Source: Paenibacillus curdlanolyticus YK9 (GTDB lineage Bacteria; Bacillota; Bacilli; Paenibacillales; Paenibacillaceae). Taken from it: DNA of 64,000 nucleotides. A program made the translations under genes and the position numbers. Positions 18,734-27,732 of this stretch are shown one piece after another. Below the pieces are notes generated by a model. It worked only from the letters and a program-made list of their open reading frames with translations, made no database searches and was not told the origin of the DNA. Every line of letters begins with the position of its first letter. Position 1 is the first letter of the stretch. The DNA lies in assembly GCF_000179615.1 (NCBI RefSeq), contig NZ_AEDD01000008.1, positions 186,001 through 250,000 on the forward strand. Direction: 5' to 3'.

Positions 18734-19042
18734 ATGCGAGAGCGTGACATAGAGACATATTTGCGGGAGAAGGTACGGGCAGCTGGCGGAAAGGCGTATA
18801 AGTGGACGAGCCCCGGCAATGCAGGGGTGCCGGATCGGATTGTGATGTTGCCCGGAGGACGTGTTGCGTTCGTTGAGCTAAAAGCGCCGGGCAAGAAGGC
18901 GACGCCGTTACAGGTTAACCAGCAAAGAACAATTTCAAACCTAGGGTTGCCCGTTACGGTGATCGATAGTAAAGCAGGAGCCGATGCGTTCATCAGCCGT
19001 ATGCAAGCTGCAGGAGGGCTGCCGACATGGCCGGAGCAATAG
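18734..19042 (+). CDS. VRR-NUC domain nuclease
   Basis: 102 residues from ATG 18734 behind AGGAGG. It is a stand-alone VRR-NUC (PD-(D/E)XK) nuclease: RERDIETYLREKV, then GNAGVPDRIVMLPGG (catalytic Asp), VAFVELKAPGKKATPLQ (E-x-K) and the C-terminal PVTVIDSKAGADAF. Phage VRR-NUC proteins are thought to cut branched DNA such as Holliday junctions. It overlaps the SNF2-type helicase gene by 16 bases, as is usual for this pair. Confidence 0.9.
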   Translation: MRERDIETYLREKVRAAGGKAYKWTSPGNAGVPDRIVMLPGGRVAFVELKAPGKKATPLQVNQQRTISNLGLPVTVIDSKAGADAFISRMQAAGGLPTWPEQ

Positions 19043-20430
19043 CACGGGCAAACGGTATAGCGAAACCCAAGACGCAATTTATTCCACACGCATACCAGCG
19101 ATACTGCATAAATCGTTTACTTGCCGATGAGGCATTGGGCTTGTTTCTGGATCTCGGGCTAGGGAAGACGGTCATTACGTTGACGGCGGTAAACGATCTA
19201 AAATACAACCGATTCGCTATTACCAAAACGCTGGTTGTTGCACCGAAGAAGGTTGCAGAAGCGACATGGACGACCGAGGCGGCTAAGTGGGAACACTTGA
19301 AGCATTTGAGGATCGTGCCGGTATTGGGAGATAAGAACAAGCGGATCCGGGCACTGAATACACCAGCAGATATTTACGTAATCAACCGTGATAATGTGGT
19401 TTGGTTGACTGAATATTACCGCAACGCATGGCCGTTTGACCTTGTTGTACTGGACGAGCTCAGCAGCTTCAAGAATCACGCCGCCAAGCGGACGAAAGCA
19501 TTGAGCTGGGTAAGGCCCCATATGAAGCGCATCGTTGGCCTGACCGGTACACCGGCGCCGAACGGGTTGCTTGATTTATGGGCGCAGATTTTTCTGCTTG
19601 ATCAAGGACAGCGACTAGAGAAAAACATAACGGGCTACCGTACAAAGTATTTCGAGCATAATTATCACGGTTTCGGCTACACGGCGAAACCTGGTGCCGA
19701 CGAGGTTATCCAACAAAAAATTCAAGATATTTGCATCAGCATGAAGGCGGAGGACTATCTGGATTTGCCGGATGCGATCCCGAATGTTATTCCAATCGTG
19801 TTAGACGATAAGGCGCAGAAGCTTTACGACAAGTTAGAAAAGGATCTGCTGCTACAGGTCGAAGGCACAGAGATTACCGCAACGAGTGCAGCAGTGTTAA
19901 CAGGAAAGCTGTTACAGCTTTGCAATGGTGCCTTGTATGACGGTGATCGGCAAGTACATGAGATCCACGATAATAAGATCGAGGCGTTTATGGAGCTTAT
20001 TGAACAATTGAACGGTAAGTCCGCACTTGTGTTTTATAGCTATCAGCACGATTTAGCCCGAATCAAGTCCGCGCTATCCAAATCAGGTTTACGGATCAGA
20101 GAGCTATCGACGCCGCAGGACCAGTTAGACTGGAATGCAGGTGAGGTCGATATCCTTCTGGCCCATCCCGCTAGCGCAGCCTACGGGCTTAATCTTCAGG
20201 ATGGGGGTAACCACGTCGTGTGGTTTGGCTTGAACTGGAGCCTGGAGCTGTATCAGCAGGCGAATGGCCGCTTGCATCGCCAAGGTCAAAAGCAAAAGGT
20301 TATTCTGCATCACCTTGTTGTGCAGGGCGGAGCTGACGAAGACGTGATGGCTGCACTTGAGGGTAAGGCTGCAATGCAGGATAAGCTGTTGGAAGCACTT
20401 AAAGCAAGGATCGAGAGAGTGGCAACATGA
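19027..20430 (+). CDS. Phage SNF2-type DEAD/DEAH helicase
   Basis: 467 residues. Walker A variant LFLDLGLGKTVITL (about residue 40), DEAD-like box DLVVLDELSSFKN (about 137), motif III GLTGTPAPNGLLDLW, and the C-terminal helicase motif LYQQANGRLHRQGQKQ (about 410). It is a compact SNF2/Rad54-like translocase without extra domains, the usual neighbour of VRR-NUC in Firmicutes phages. Likely role: DNA translocation or branch migration during replication or recombination. Confidence 0.9.
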   Translation: MAGAIARANGIAKPKTQFIPHAYQRYCINRLLADEALGLFLDLGLGKTVITLTAVNDLKYNRFAITKTLVVAPKKVAEATWTTEAAKWEHLKHLRIVPVLGDKNKRIRALNTPADIYVINRDNVVWLTEYYRNAWPFDLVVLDELSSFKNHAAKRTKALSWVRPHMKRIVGLTGTPAPNGLLDLWAQIFLLDQGQRLEKNITGYRTKYFEHNYHGFGYTAKPGADEVIQQKIQDICISMKAEDYLDLPDAIPNVIPIVLDDKAQKLYDKLEKDLLLQVEGTEITATSAAVLTGKLLQLCNGALYDGDRQVHEIHDNKIEAFMELIEQLNGKSALVFYSYQHDLARIKSALSKSGLRIRELSTPQDQLDWNAGEVDILLAHPASAAYGLNLQDGGNHVVWFGLNWSLELYQQANGRLHRQGQKQKVILHHLVVQGGADEDVMAALEGKAAMQDKLLEALKARIERVAT

Positions 20431-20442
20431 GGAGGGAAATAG

Positions 20443-21045
20443 ATGGACGAAACAGCGGTAATCGAACAACTGAGCAACTATAAGCGAATCGTAGCTCGCA
20501 TCAAGGTACTCGAAAATTATTCAATTGGCGCTGGCATTACGGTCAGCCGTTTGAATCAGGATGACCAACTGATGGAACTGCACCGTAAGCTGCGCGGTAT
20601 GCCGACATACATGTATCTTTCGAAGCGCGAGCAGGAGCTAGAGACGACGGCGCATGCGTATTTGGACAAATACCCATCCGGCATACGATCGCAGCTTAGA
20701 GCCATTCCAGCGCAGGGCTGCGATGCGGACGATGACAAGGCGTTGCGTGAGCTACGAGCGAAGATCGAGAAGGTTATCGAAGCGCGCACTGGCAGCAAAG
20801 ACGGCTATGAAGCAGTTATCGAAAGGTTGAGCGAGCTGCAGGATCTTCAGGCACAGCGCGACCAGATTGATGCGGCACTTGAAGCATTGGAGAGTTATAA
20901 GCCCGATTATGCGAAGTTGCTGCGTTTGCGGTATGTCGAAGGTGTACCTGTACAGGAAGCTGCTGCAGAAATGAAGATTGCAGAGCGGACTTTCAGATCA
21001 TGGAGGACTAAAGCGTTAGAGGAATTTGAGAGGCTTGCCGTTTAA
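20443..21045 (+). CDS. ArpU/sigma-70 region 4-like late gene regulator
   Basis: 200 residues from ATG 20443 behind GAGGAGGG. The N-terminal ~140 residues are helical and the C-terminal ~45 residues form a sigma region 4-like HTH (LLRLRYVEGVPVQEAAAEMKIAERTFRSWRTKAL). Proteins of this class sit at the end of the early operon directly before terminase genes and switch on late transcription. An array of five GCCG boxes begins in its last codons, which would be its target. Confidence 0.85.
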   Translation: MDETAVIEQLSNYKRIVARIKVLENYSIGAGITVSRLNQDDQLMELHRKLRGMPTYMYLSKREQELETTAHAYLDKYPSGIRSQLRAIPAQGCDADDDKALRELRAKIEKVIEARTGSKDGYEAVIERLSELQDLQAQRDQIDAALEALESYKPDYAKLLRLRYVEGVPVQEAAAEMKIAERTFRSWRTKALEEFERLAV

Positions 21046-21112
21046 GTGCCGAAAACGAGCCGAAATTATGCCGTAAATGAGCCGTTTTTGTCAGGAAATC
21101 CGTGTTATTATG
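21037..21112 (+). promoter_or_regulatory. Late promoter region with five GCCG boxes at exact 11-bp steps
   Basis: GCCG starts at 21037, 21048, 21059, 21070 and 21081, always 11 bp apart; flanking bases are A/T-rich (for example GCCGAAAACGA, GCCGAAATTAT, GCCGTAAATGA). The first lies in the end of the regulator gene. TTGTCA (21088-21093) and TATGCT (about 21109-21114) could be weak -35/-10 elements. One-turn-phased boxes fit an activator that binds one helix face upstream of RNA polymerase. The regulator just upstream is the obvious candidate. Confidence 0.7.
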
Positions 21113-21139
21113 CTAGTATGAAATAATTGTATACGAGAC

Positions 21140-21166
21140 AGAAGCCGTCCATTGGGCGGCTTCTTT
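21140..21166 (+). other. Leader hairpin upstream of the late genes
   Basis: AGAAGCCG (21140-21147) and CGGCTTCT (21157-21164) form an 8-bp stem with loop TCCATTGGG, followed by TTG rather than a full T-run. It could be a weak terminator/attenuator or a start-site-proximal mRNA stabiliser for the late operon. Confidence 0.45.
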
Positions 21167-21187
21167 GCATGTAAAGGAGGCACCAGC

Positions 21188-21367
21188 ATGACGCCGGAAG
21201 CCTATAAGAAATATCAACTTGAACGTGAGCAGCCGAAGCAGCCCGATCACTGCAAAGGCTGTATATGGGGGCGCTGGACGGGGGCGAAGCAAGTTTGTAG
21301 CGTGCCGCGTTGCTTCAAGGGGAAATCCCAAGCGTTTAGGAATTTGAGTCGAGCGCAATATGCATGA
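21188..21367 (+). CDS. Small cysteine-rich phage protein
   Basis: 59 residues from ATG 21188 behind AAAGGAGG. Two cysteine pairs, CKGC and CSVPRC, with basic flanks suggest a small zinc-binding protein. Genes of this shape are frequent at the head of Firmicutes late operons, but no function is known. Confidence 0.7.
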   Translation: MTPEAYKKYQLEREQPKQPDHCKGCIWGRWTGAKQVCSVPRCFKGKSQAFRNLSRAQYA

Positions 21368-21479
21368 ATTATGGGCGGGTGTGTAGTAGACAGCATTCGA
21401 CATTATCTCTTATGGACTATTCTGTAATAACGTGTAATACTTACTCTAACATTGCAGATTATTGGTAGGAGGTTGTCGA

Positions 21480-21881
21480 ATGCAATATTCAGAATTTATC
21501 CAACATATCCAACATAGCACTCCTGAAGATTGGATTATTAACGACGAATTTGGAACATATGTTTATAAAGATAACCTTTCTATCACGATAAAAAGAGAGG
21601 AAGTAGACTTCTCAGATAGTGGCCGGTTCTATGAAGAATGGACGGAGAGATTCCCAGATAAAAAAGCATACAAACAAAGATTCTTACTTTGCTATAATCA
21701 AACAATTGTGGAAGATTTCTATACTGTAGCTGTTGATGGATTTAGATCAAATATTCCATATCCCAAGTTACCTGAGATGACTATAACAGAGGCGCAGTTT
21801 AAGATTGGGCAGATAATCAATTCAATTGGCGGCCATAGTTTTGAAGAGTACATCAAACGTGCCGGTATTTCGGTACAGTAA
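21480..21881 (+). CDS. Cargo gene, 133-residue protein of unknown function
   Basis: 133 residues from ATG 21480 behind TAGGAGG. It is visibly more AT-rich than the flanking phage genes. The sequence has DEFGTYVYKDNLSITIKREEVDF, then FYTVAVDGFRSNIPYPKLPE and a C-terminal helix FEEYIKRAGI; it looks like a single mixed alpha/beta domain without signal peptide or TM segment. It forms a unit with the next gene and ends in a strong terminator, so this is an inserted cassette (moron) between the late promoter and terminase. Not recognised with certainty. Confidence 0.7.
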   Translation: MQYSEFIQHIQHSTPEDWIINDEFGTYVYKDNLSITIKREEVDFSDSGRFYEEWTERFPDKKAYKQRFLLCYNQTIVEDFYTVAVDGFRSNIPYPKLPEMTITEAQFKIGQIINSIGGHSFEEYIKRAGISVQ

Positions 21882-21895
21882 CCACCAGTAAAATT

Positions 21896-22231
21896 ATGAT
21901 TGAGGTGATATCTCTGTCAGATCACATGGAAGCGTGGATAGCGAGAGATGAAGTCATCGATTGTTATGAGTTGGTGAAAGAATGGAATTTATGGATACAG
22001 CACGACCATATTGGGACAACAAAAATAACGGTTCGGGTAGAAAAAAGGTTTGATGGAAGATATTATTTCACAACAAGCCATGCATATAAAGGCTCTGAGC
22101 AAGCAGGCCCTTACGTCTCGTCTGATAATTCGGCAGATTCTATCGAAGATGTAATGAGAAAAGCAAAACGTCAATTGTTTAGTTTCTTTGATAAGAATGA
22201 TAAAAATGCAAAATGGGTTGAACTCGAATAA
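21896..22231 (+). CDS. Cargo gene, 111-residue protein of unknown function
   Basis: 111 residues if ATG 21896 is used, but this start has no SD; GAGGTGAT at 21902-21909 lies before in-frame CTG 21914 and ATG 21926, so the true start may be later. The protein is acidic and mixed alpha/beta (KITVRVEKRFDGRYYFTTSHAY), ending in basic helix and NAKWVELE. It is AT-rich like the preceding gene and followed at once by a terminator. The pair could be a defence, exclusion or toxin/immunity unit; nothing in the sequence proves which. Confidence 0.6.
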   Translation: MIEVISLSDHMEAWIARDEVIDCYELVKEWNLWIQHDHIGTTKITVRVEKRFDGRYYFTTSHAYKGSEQAGPYVSSDNSADSIEDVMRKAKRQLFSFFDKNDKNAKWVELE

Positions 22232-22233
22232 CG

Positions 22234-22262
22234 AAAAGCACCTTAACGGGTGCTTTTTTATT
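22234..22262 (+). terminator. Terminator of the cargo gene pair
   Basis: AAAAGCACC pairs with GGTGCTTTT around a TTAACG loop, followed by TTTATTTT. Strong intrinsic terminator directly after the stop codon of the 111-residue gene. Confidence 0.85.
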
Positions 22263-22285
22263 TTGCCTGAAAGGAGCTGAATGTG

Positions 22286-22465
22286 ATGGCAAGGAGAATC
22301 GATAAGCTCCCGGGTGGGAAGTACGCCGTATGGTCCACAATTGTTGATGGCTATATTCTGGAGGACGTTACGCCGGAAGAGATAATCGATTATTACAGTG
22401 GAGAAGAGCGAGAACGTATCGTCGAATCTGTGAATCGGCAGATTGCGAGATTGGAAAACGAATAA
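22286..22465 (+). CDS. Small phage protein, unknown
   Basis: 59 residues from ATG 22286 (GTG 22283 is also possible) behind AAGGAG. The sequence has a beta-rich first half (KYAVWSTIVDGYILEDVTPEE) and a charged helical second half (GEERERIVESVNRQIARLE). It lies between the cargo terminator and the terminase genes. Not recognised. Confidence 0.65.
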   Translation: MARRIDKLPGGKYAVWSTIVDGYILEDVTPEEIIDYYSGEERERIVESVNRQIARLENE

Positions 22466-22524
22466 GTGGAGCATAGGCTCCATGCAGCAAAACAACACAA
22501 CGCCGGAGGTGGTGAGCGTGAAGC

Positions 22525-23244
22525 ATGGCAGAGACGCATAAGCTGGCCGAGCAGGATTATCAAGCAGGCTTGAAATATCGGGAGATCGCTGAGAAGCATG
22601 GCGTCACTTTGAACACGGTTAAGAGCTGGAAGCAGCGTCATGGCTGGGAGCGTAATAAGGGTGCACCCTCTGTCGAAGGTGTGCACACAAAGCGCGGGGG
22701 TGCACCCAAGGGGAATAAGAACGCCGTGGGGAACAACGGAGGGGCGCCAGCGCGCAACAGCAATGCTGTAACACATGGCCTGTTCCAGAAGTATCTGCCG
22801 GCCGAGTCGCTGGAGATCATGGGCCAGCTTCAGGAACGCAGCCCGATCGATATCGTTTGGGACAACATCATGATCCAGTACACGGCCATCATTCGGGCGC
22901 AGCAGATCATGTACGTTAAGGATCGCGACGACAAGACGGTTGAGCGCATCGAGGAGAAAAGCGGCAATGTGTTCGGCGAGAAGTGGGAAGTGCAGCAGGC
23001 GTGGGACAAGCAGGCAACCTTCCTGCAGGCTCAGAGCCGGGCCATGTCAACGCTCCAGAGTCTCATCAAGCAATATGACGAGCTGCTGAAGACGGATCTC
23101 GCGACAGAGGAGCAGCGTGCGCGTATCGAGGTGCTGAAATCCAAGGTGCCGAATAAGGATGGCGTCGATCCGAACGCGCAGATTACCGCGCTTGCCGAGT
23201 TGATTAACAACCCAGCTTCGGAAAGGGTGCTGAGCGATGATTGA
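22525..23244 (+). CDS. Terminase small subunit (PBSX XtmA-like)
   Basis: 239 residues. The N-terminal HTH ([19 protein letters not shown]) recognises phage DNA, a glycine-rich basic linker ([18 protein letters not shown]) follows, then a helical oligomerisation region. This is the layout of XtmA-type small terminases, which recognise the packaging site and load the large subunit. It overlaps the large-subunit gene by eight bases. Confidence 0.9.
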   Translation: MAETHKLAEQDYQAGLKYREIAEKHGVTLNTVKSWKQRHGWERNKGAPSVEGVHTKRGGAPKGNKNAVGNNGGAPARNSNAVTHGLFQKYLPAESLEIMGQLQERSPIDIVWDNIMIQYTAIIRAQQIMYVKDRDDKTVERIEEKSGNVFGEKWEVQQAWDKQATFLQAQSRAMSTLQSLIKQYDELLKTDLATEEQRARIEVLKSKVPNKDGVDPNAQITALAELINNPASERVLSDD

Positions 23245-24556
23245 GTATGCACCCCTTACGGCTAAGCAGGCCGAGTATATTGCCCGTTCAAAGGATAGCT
23301 GGCTGAACGTTGCGGAAGGTGGCAAGCGTGCAGGTAAGAACATCATCAACCTGATTGCATACGCGATGTGCTTGGAGATCCATCCGGACAAGCTGCATTT
23401 GGTGGCCGGCGTGTCGCTCGGTGCAGCGAAGATGAATGCGGTTGACTCGAACGGCTTCGGCTTACAGCATCTGTTTGCGGGCCGCTGCCGAGAGGGTGAA
23501 TACAAGAACCGCGATGCGCTGTATATCCAGACGGCTACAGGTGAGAAGGTCGTAATTATCGCAGGCGGGGGAAAGGCGAACGACGCGGCGCGGATCAAAG
23601 GTAACTCCTATGGCACGGTGTACATTACCGAGGTAAACGAGTGTCATCAATCGTTCGTGCAAGAGGCATTTGACCGGACGCTGGCAAGCTCCAAGCGGCA
23701 GCTGTTCTTCGACCTCAATCCGAAGCCGCCGTCACACTGGTTCTATCGCGATGTGCTCGACTATCAGGACGAGCTGCTGAAGCGCGGAGAGAATTCGGGA
23801 TACAATTACGCGCACTTCACTGTTATGGGGAATCTGAGCATACCGGACGATAGGCTACGGGCTGTGCTTTCGACGTACGACAAGGGCAGCTTGTGGTACC
23901 AGGCGGATATCCTCGGCAAGCGCACAGCGGCGACAGGCCGGATATATACGGGCTATACGAGCAAGGATGTCGTCGTGACGAGGTCGGATATCAAGGACTA
24001 CCGCTTCATCGAGTTCAGTATTGGAATCGACATCGGCGGCACGGATGCTACGGTTGCCACGCTCACGGGCATGACAGCGAAGTATGAGAACGTTGTGCTG
24101 CTGGACGGCTATTACCACAAGCAGGGCAAGGAGAGCGGCTTTACGCACGATCGGTACGCGAAGGAAGTCGTGAATAAGATAGTCGAGTGGTCGGAGACGT
24201 ATCCGGCCTTTTTGTCGTGTGCTCATATCTTCGCCGAGAGCGCGGATAAGCTGTTCCGGCAGGCGCTGGCCAACGAGCTGCGGCGCCGCGGCATCAACAT
24301 ACAGGTGGTGGCCGCTTATAAGAAAGAGGGCATCGTGGATCGGATAAGACTGACGAACATCCTGATCAATCAGGGCCGCTACAAAGTCATGAAGCATATG
24401 GCGAAGTGGACCGAGGCGTTGGAGAATGCGACGTGGGACGAGAAGGAGCGGCAGGCGGGCGAATGGGTGCGGACAGATGACGGCAGCTACCCGGTAGACT
24501 GCTTGGACAGCTCGGAGTACGCGGTGCAGCCGTTCAAGCGCAGATTGGAGGTATAG
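23237..24556 (+). CDS. Terminase large subunit (PBSX XtmB-like)
   Basis: 439 residues. The ATPase domain starts with a deviant Walker A GGKRAGKN (about residue 31) and has a Walker B-like [11 protein letters not shown] region (about 130); [15 protein letters not shown] is typical of PBSX-type TerL. The RNase H-like nuclease domain opens with [17 protein letters not shown] (about 260) and closes near [12 protein letters not shown]. It packages DNA into the prohead. The portal gene follows after two bases. Confidence 0.93.
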   Translation: MIEYAPLTAKQAEYIARSKDSWLNVAEGGKRAGKNIINLIAYAMCLEIHPDKLHLVAGVSLGAAKMNAVDSNGFGLQHLFAGRCREGEYKNRDALYIQTATGEKVVIIAGGGKANDAARIKGNSYGTVYITEVNECHQSFVQEAFDRTLASSKRQLFFDLNPKPPSHWFYRDVLDYQDELLKRGENSGYNYAHFTVMGNLSIPDDRLRAVLSTYDKGSLWYQADILGKRTAATGRIYTGYTSKDVVVTRSDIKDYRFIEFSIGIDIGGTDATVATLTGMTAKYENVVLLDGYYHKQGKESGFTHDRYAKEVVNKIVEWSETYPAFLSCAHIFAESADKLFRQALANELRRRGINIQVVAAYKKEGIVDRIRLTNILINQGRYKVMKHMAKWTEALENATWDEKERQAGEWVRTDDGSYPVDCLDSSEYAVQPFKRRLEV

Positions 24557-24558
24557 AA

Positions 24559-26058
24559 ATGGGGTGGTTAAAGAACATGGTCATGAAGATGCTGCGGATC
24601 AACCCGGCGCCGGAAAACCGAATCATCACGATTACGGAGCCGTTGAGCTATCAGACGAATGTGCTGCGGAATCGGTTATGGTATCGCGGGGATGCGTCGG
24701 AGCTGGATCAGTTTTACAAGCAGACGGCGGTGGACGCGGTGAGCCGTTCGCGCTTCTGGGCGGCGGTGCCGTCGGCGGAGCTCAGCATTCGGAAGATCCA
24801 CTCCGGGTTGCCGGCCATGATCGCGGACAAGCTGTCCGACATCGTCATTGCTGATATGGACGGTATCGAGCTGCAGACGGAAGCGGTGAAGCTGCAGTGG
24901 GACGAGATTGCCGAGGACAATTGCTTTCCGGAGCTGCTGGGATCCGCGATCACGGACACGCTGGTAGTTGGAGATGGGGCGTTCAAGCTCACAGTGGATA
25001 CAGCGGTAACACCGTATCCGATCATCGAGTTCTATTCTGGCGACCAGGTCGAGTACAAGCGGCAGCGCGGCCGGCTGCAGGAGGTCATCTTCTATACTGA
25101 TTACCGGCAGCGCGATAAGGACTATCGGCTCGTTGAAACGTTCGGGCGCGGCTATATCAGGTATCAGCTTCTCGATGCTTACGGCAAAGAGGTGTCGCTC
25201 GCTACGGTACCGGAGACGGCGGAGCTGGCAGACACGGCGTACAACGGCGATTGGATCATGGCCGTACCGCTCATGTTTTTCAGTTCGCCGAAGTGGAAGG
25301 GCCGAGGCAAGTCGATCTATGACGGGGGCAAGGCAGACAGCTTCGATGCTTTGGACGAGGTTGTCAGCCAGTGGATGGATGCGATCCGCGACGGCCGGGT
25401 TCAGAAGTACATTCCGGAGGATCTTATCCCACGTAATCCAGAGACCGGCGCGCTTATGCGGCCGAATCCGTTTGACAATCGTTTCATCAAGATCGGCTCC
25501 ACGCTCGCGGAGGACGCCAAGAGCCAGATTAGCATGGTGCAGCCGCAGATTCTGTATCAAGCGTTTGTTGAGTCTTATGCCAGCGCGCTCGACATGTGCT
25601 TGCAGGGGATCGTTAGCCCGGCGACGTTGGGAATCGACCTGAAGAAGACGGATAACGCCGAGGCGCAGCGCGAGAAGGAGAAGGCTACGTTATACACGCG
25701 CGGCAAGATCATTGAGCGGCTAAATGAAGTCATCCCGCAGGTCGTGGCAACGGCGCTTATGGTGTTGGACACATTGAATGGCCGTGCTGTCGGCTCGTAC
25801 GAGCCGAGCGTTAAGTTTGGGGAGTATGCATCGCCTTCATTCGATGCCGTCGTCGAGACGGTTGGCAAGGCGCGGACGTTCGGCGTGATGAGTTTGGAGC
25901 GCGCCGTTGAAGAGATGTATGGCGATACCTGGACGGACGAGGAAAAGGCCGCCGAGGTTGCCCGTTTAAAAGAGGAGCAGGGCGGCGGTATAGACGAGCC
26001 GGCCATTAACCGAGACAAGCCGCCGAGCGAAGATGATCCGCCGGAAGATGACGAATGA
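24559..26058 (+). CDS. Portal protein, SPP1 Gp6-like
   Basis: 499 residues, the usual size. Typical features of the SPP1-type portal family are seen: WYRGDASELDQFY near the start, SFDALDEVVSQWMDAIRDGR in the stem region, and SPATLGIDLKKTDNAEAQREKEKATLYT near residue 350. The C-terminus is acidic and Pro-rich. It forms the dodecameric DNA gate at one capsid vertex. It overlaps the following head gene by four bases. Confidence 0.92.
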   Translation: MGWLKNMVMKMLRINPAPENRIITITEPLSYQTNVLRNRLWYRGDASELDQFYKQTAVDAVSRSRFWAAVPSAELSIRKIHSGLPAMIADKLSDIVIADMDGIELQTEAVKLQWDEIAEDNCFPELLGSAITDTLVVGDGAFKLTVDTAVTPYPIIEFYSGDQVEYKRQRGRLQEVIFYTDYRQRDKDYRLVETFGRGYIRYQLLDAYGKEVSLATVPETAELADTAYNGDWIMAVPLMFFSSPKWKGRGKSIYDGGKADSFDALDEVVSQWMDAIRDGRVQKYIPEDLIPRNPETGALMRPNPFDNRFIKIGSTLAEDAKSQISMVQPQILYQAFVESYASALDMCLQGIVSPATLGIDLKKTDNAEAQREKEKATLYTRGKIIERLNEVIPQVVATALMVLDTLNGRAVGSYEPSVKFGEYASPSFDAVVETVGKARTFGVMSLERAVEEMYGDTWTDEEKAAEVARLKEEQGGGIDEPAINRDKPPSEDDPPEDDE

Positions 26059-27722
26059 AGAAGCGCTACGGCATCCGGCAAATCTTCGCACAGATGGAGC
26101 TCGACCTGGTGAAGTCGATGAAGCGGAACCTTGCTGCGCATGAGGCGGAGGAGGAACGGCTTGGATTCGAATGGATACAATGGCAAGCCCGCAAGTTGGC
26201 AAGCTTGAAGCAGTTTCAGAAGGAAAATCGTCAGATCGTCGAGCAGGCAGCACCGGACGTTGAAGATGAGGTTAAGCGGACGATCGGCGGCTCATTCCGC
26301 CGCGGCGCCAAGAGCGTGGCAGACGCGGCCAAGCGGCTATGGAGTCGGTTTGGCTTCGGGAAACGTGAGGACTTGTCCCGCCCTGCTTCTCATGAGGATA
26401 ATGACGAAAACTTCTTCAAGGTTAACAAGCCGCGGGTCGATGCTCTTACGGCAGAAGCGCAAGGGCAGCTCCGCGATGCGAGGCATGCCATGCTGCGGAA
26501 GATGGACGATGTCTACCGGCAGACGATCTACAAAGCGCAGGTGTACCACAACGCGGGAGCGGCGTCGTTAAGCAAGGCAGTCGACATGGCGACAAAGGAG
26601 TTTCTGGATAAAGGCATTGACTGCATAACTTACTCGGATGGCCGCAAGGTCAATGTCGCCTCTTATGCGGAGATGGCGCTGCGGACAGCGGCGCAGCGAG
26701 CCGTGTTTACCGGTGAAGGCGCCAAGCGAAACGCACTGGGCATCCGAACGGTCGCTGTCTCGTCGCATAGCAACTGCTCGCCCACCTGTCTGCCGTGGCA
26801 AGGTAAGGTCTATATCGACGACGTATACAGCGGAGGCACAGCAGCTGATGGGCCATACCCGTTGCTCAGCACGGCGATGGCTGGAGGGCTGTTCCACCCG
26901 AACTGCCGGCACAACATGTCGACGTACATTCCGGGTGTAAGCAAGCTGCCGGAGCCGGTCGATGATAGCGAGGCTTTGGCTAATTACAAGGCGGAGCAGC
27001 GGCAGCGCTATATGGAGCGTCAGATTCGGCGTTACAAGCGGCGCGAGGCGGGTGCTGCAGATCCGGATAATCAGGCTGCAGCTTCAGCAAAGGTTAAGGA
27101 GTGGCAGGGGCGGCTTCGAGGACACTTGGCTGAGCATGAGGATTTGCGGAGGGATAGTAAACGGGAACAAACCAAGTTGCCGCCTATTACCTTGATGGAT
27201 ATCATGGAGCAGAGAACCTTATCCGATCAAAAGCAATTTGATCGTTACAAGTTGATCTACAAGGACAAGCTCGGTGCTGAATCTCTAGCAGATTTCCAAC
27301 GTATAAAGTACAATGATAGTAATCGTTGGGAACAAATTAAGGCTGAACGTCAACAGACGCTTAACGCCTTAGATTATGAAGAAGCAATGTTCGGGCAGTT
27401 TGGGAATAAGGAAGTCCGCGAGTGGTACATTGCTCACGACAAGAACATCGTCAATTTAATCGATAGAGAAAAGCCTTTGAAGGATCAAGCGCTGCATGCG
27501 CATTCGCTACGGAATAAATACCGTTCGGAGGCGAGATTGATGATGGATGATCGCGAGGAAGCCGAGAAACTAAATCAGAATAATCCGCACATTGAGTTTG
27601 ACGCATTGGTCAAGAGCAAAATGGAGCGGAAGAACCTGACGATGGAACAAGCTTATCAAGATATCATTGATACGGCCGGTAAAACAAATAAAGCTGTAAA
27701 CAAGAAATTAGGCTTGGAATGA
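26055..27722 (+). CDS. MuF-like minor head protein with long C-terminal extension (possible toxin domain)
   Basis: 555 residues. Residues ~100-300 are the phage minor head/MuF-type domain, with the cysteine/histidine motif HSNCSPTCLPWQGKVY and FHPNCRHNMSTYIPG. From about residue 365 the sequence changes to a charged helical region that is less GC-rich: RYKLIYKDKLGAESLADF, then REWYIAHDKNIVNLIDRE and QALHAHSLRNKYRSEARLMM near the end. MuF proteins of temperate phages are known to carry variable C-terminal toxin domains guarded by a downstream immunity gene; a 77-residue gene with its own SD and a terminator follows here. The toxin role of this extension is inference. Confidence 0.85.
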   Translation: MKKRYGIRQIFAQMELDLVKSMKRNLAAHEAEEERLGFEWIQWQARKLASLKQFQKENRQIVEQAAPDVEDEVKRTIGGSFRRGAKSVADAAKRLWSRFGFGKREDLSRPASHEDNDENFFKVNKPRVDALTAEAQGQLRDARHAMLRKMDDVYRQTIYKAQVYHNAGAASLSKAVDMATKEFLDKGIDCITYSDGRKVNVASYAEMALRTAAQRAVFTGEGAKRNALGIRTVAVSSHSNCSPTCLPWQGKVYIDDVYSGGTAADGPYPLLSTAMAGGLFHPNCRHNMSTYIPGVSKLPEPVDDSEALANYKAEQRQRYMERQIRRYKRREAGAADPDNQAAASAKVKEWQGRLRGHLAEHEDLRRDSKREQTKLPPITLMDIMEQRTLSDQKQFDRYKLIYKDKLGAESLADFQRIKYNDSNRWEQIKAERQQTLNALDYEEAMFGQFGNKEVREWYIAHDKNIVNLIDREKPLKDQALHAHSLRNKYRSEARLMMDDREEAEKLNQNNPHIEFDALVKSKMERKNLTMEQAYQDIIDTAGKTNKAVNKKLGLE

Positions 27723-27732
27723 GGTGCGAAAC

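Noticed and set aside
21037-21084. Regular GCCG repeats as a possible CRISPR-like array
   Set aside because: Unit is only 11 bp with a 4-bp constant part; no repeat-spacer structure or cas genes. An activator-binding array explains it better.
24676-25560. 294-codon minus-strand frame opposite the portal gene
   Set aside because: Shadow of a clearly recognised portal; no start signals.
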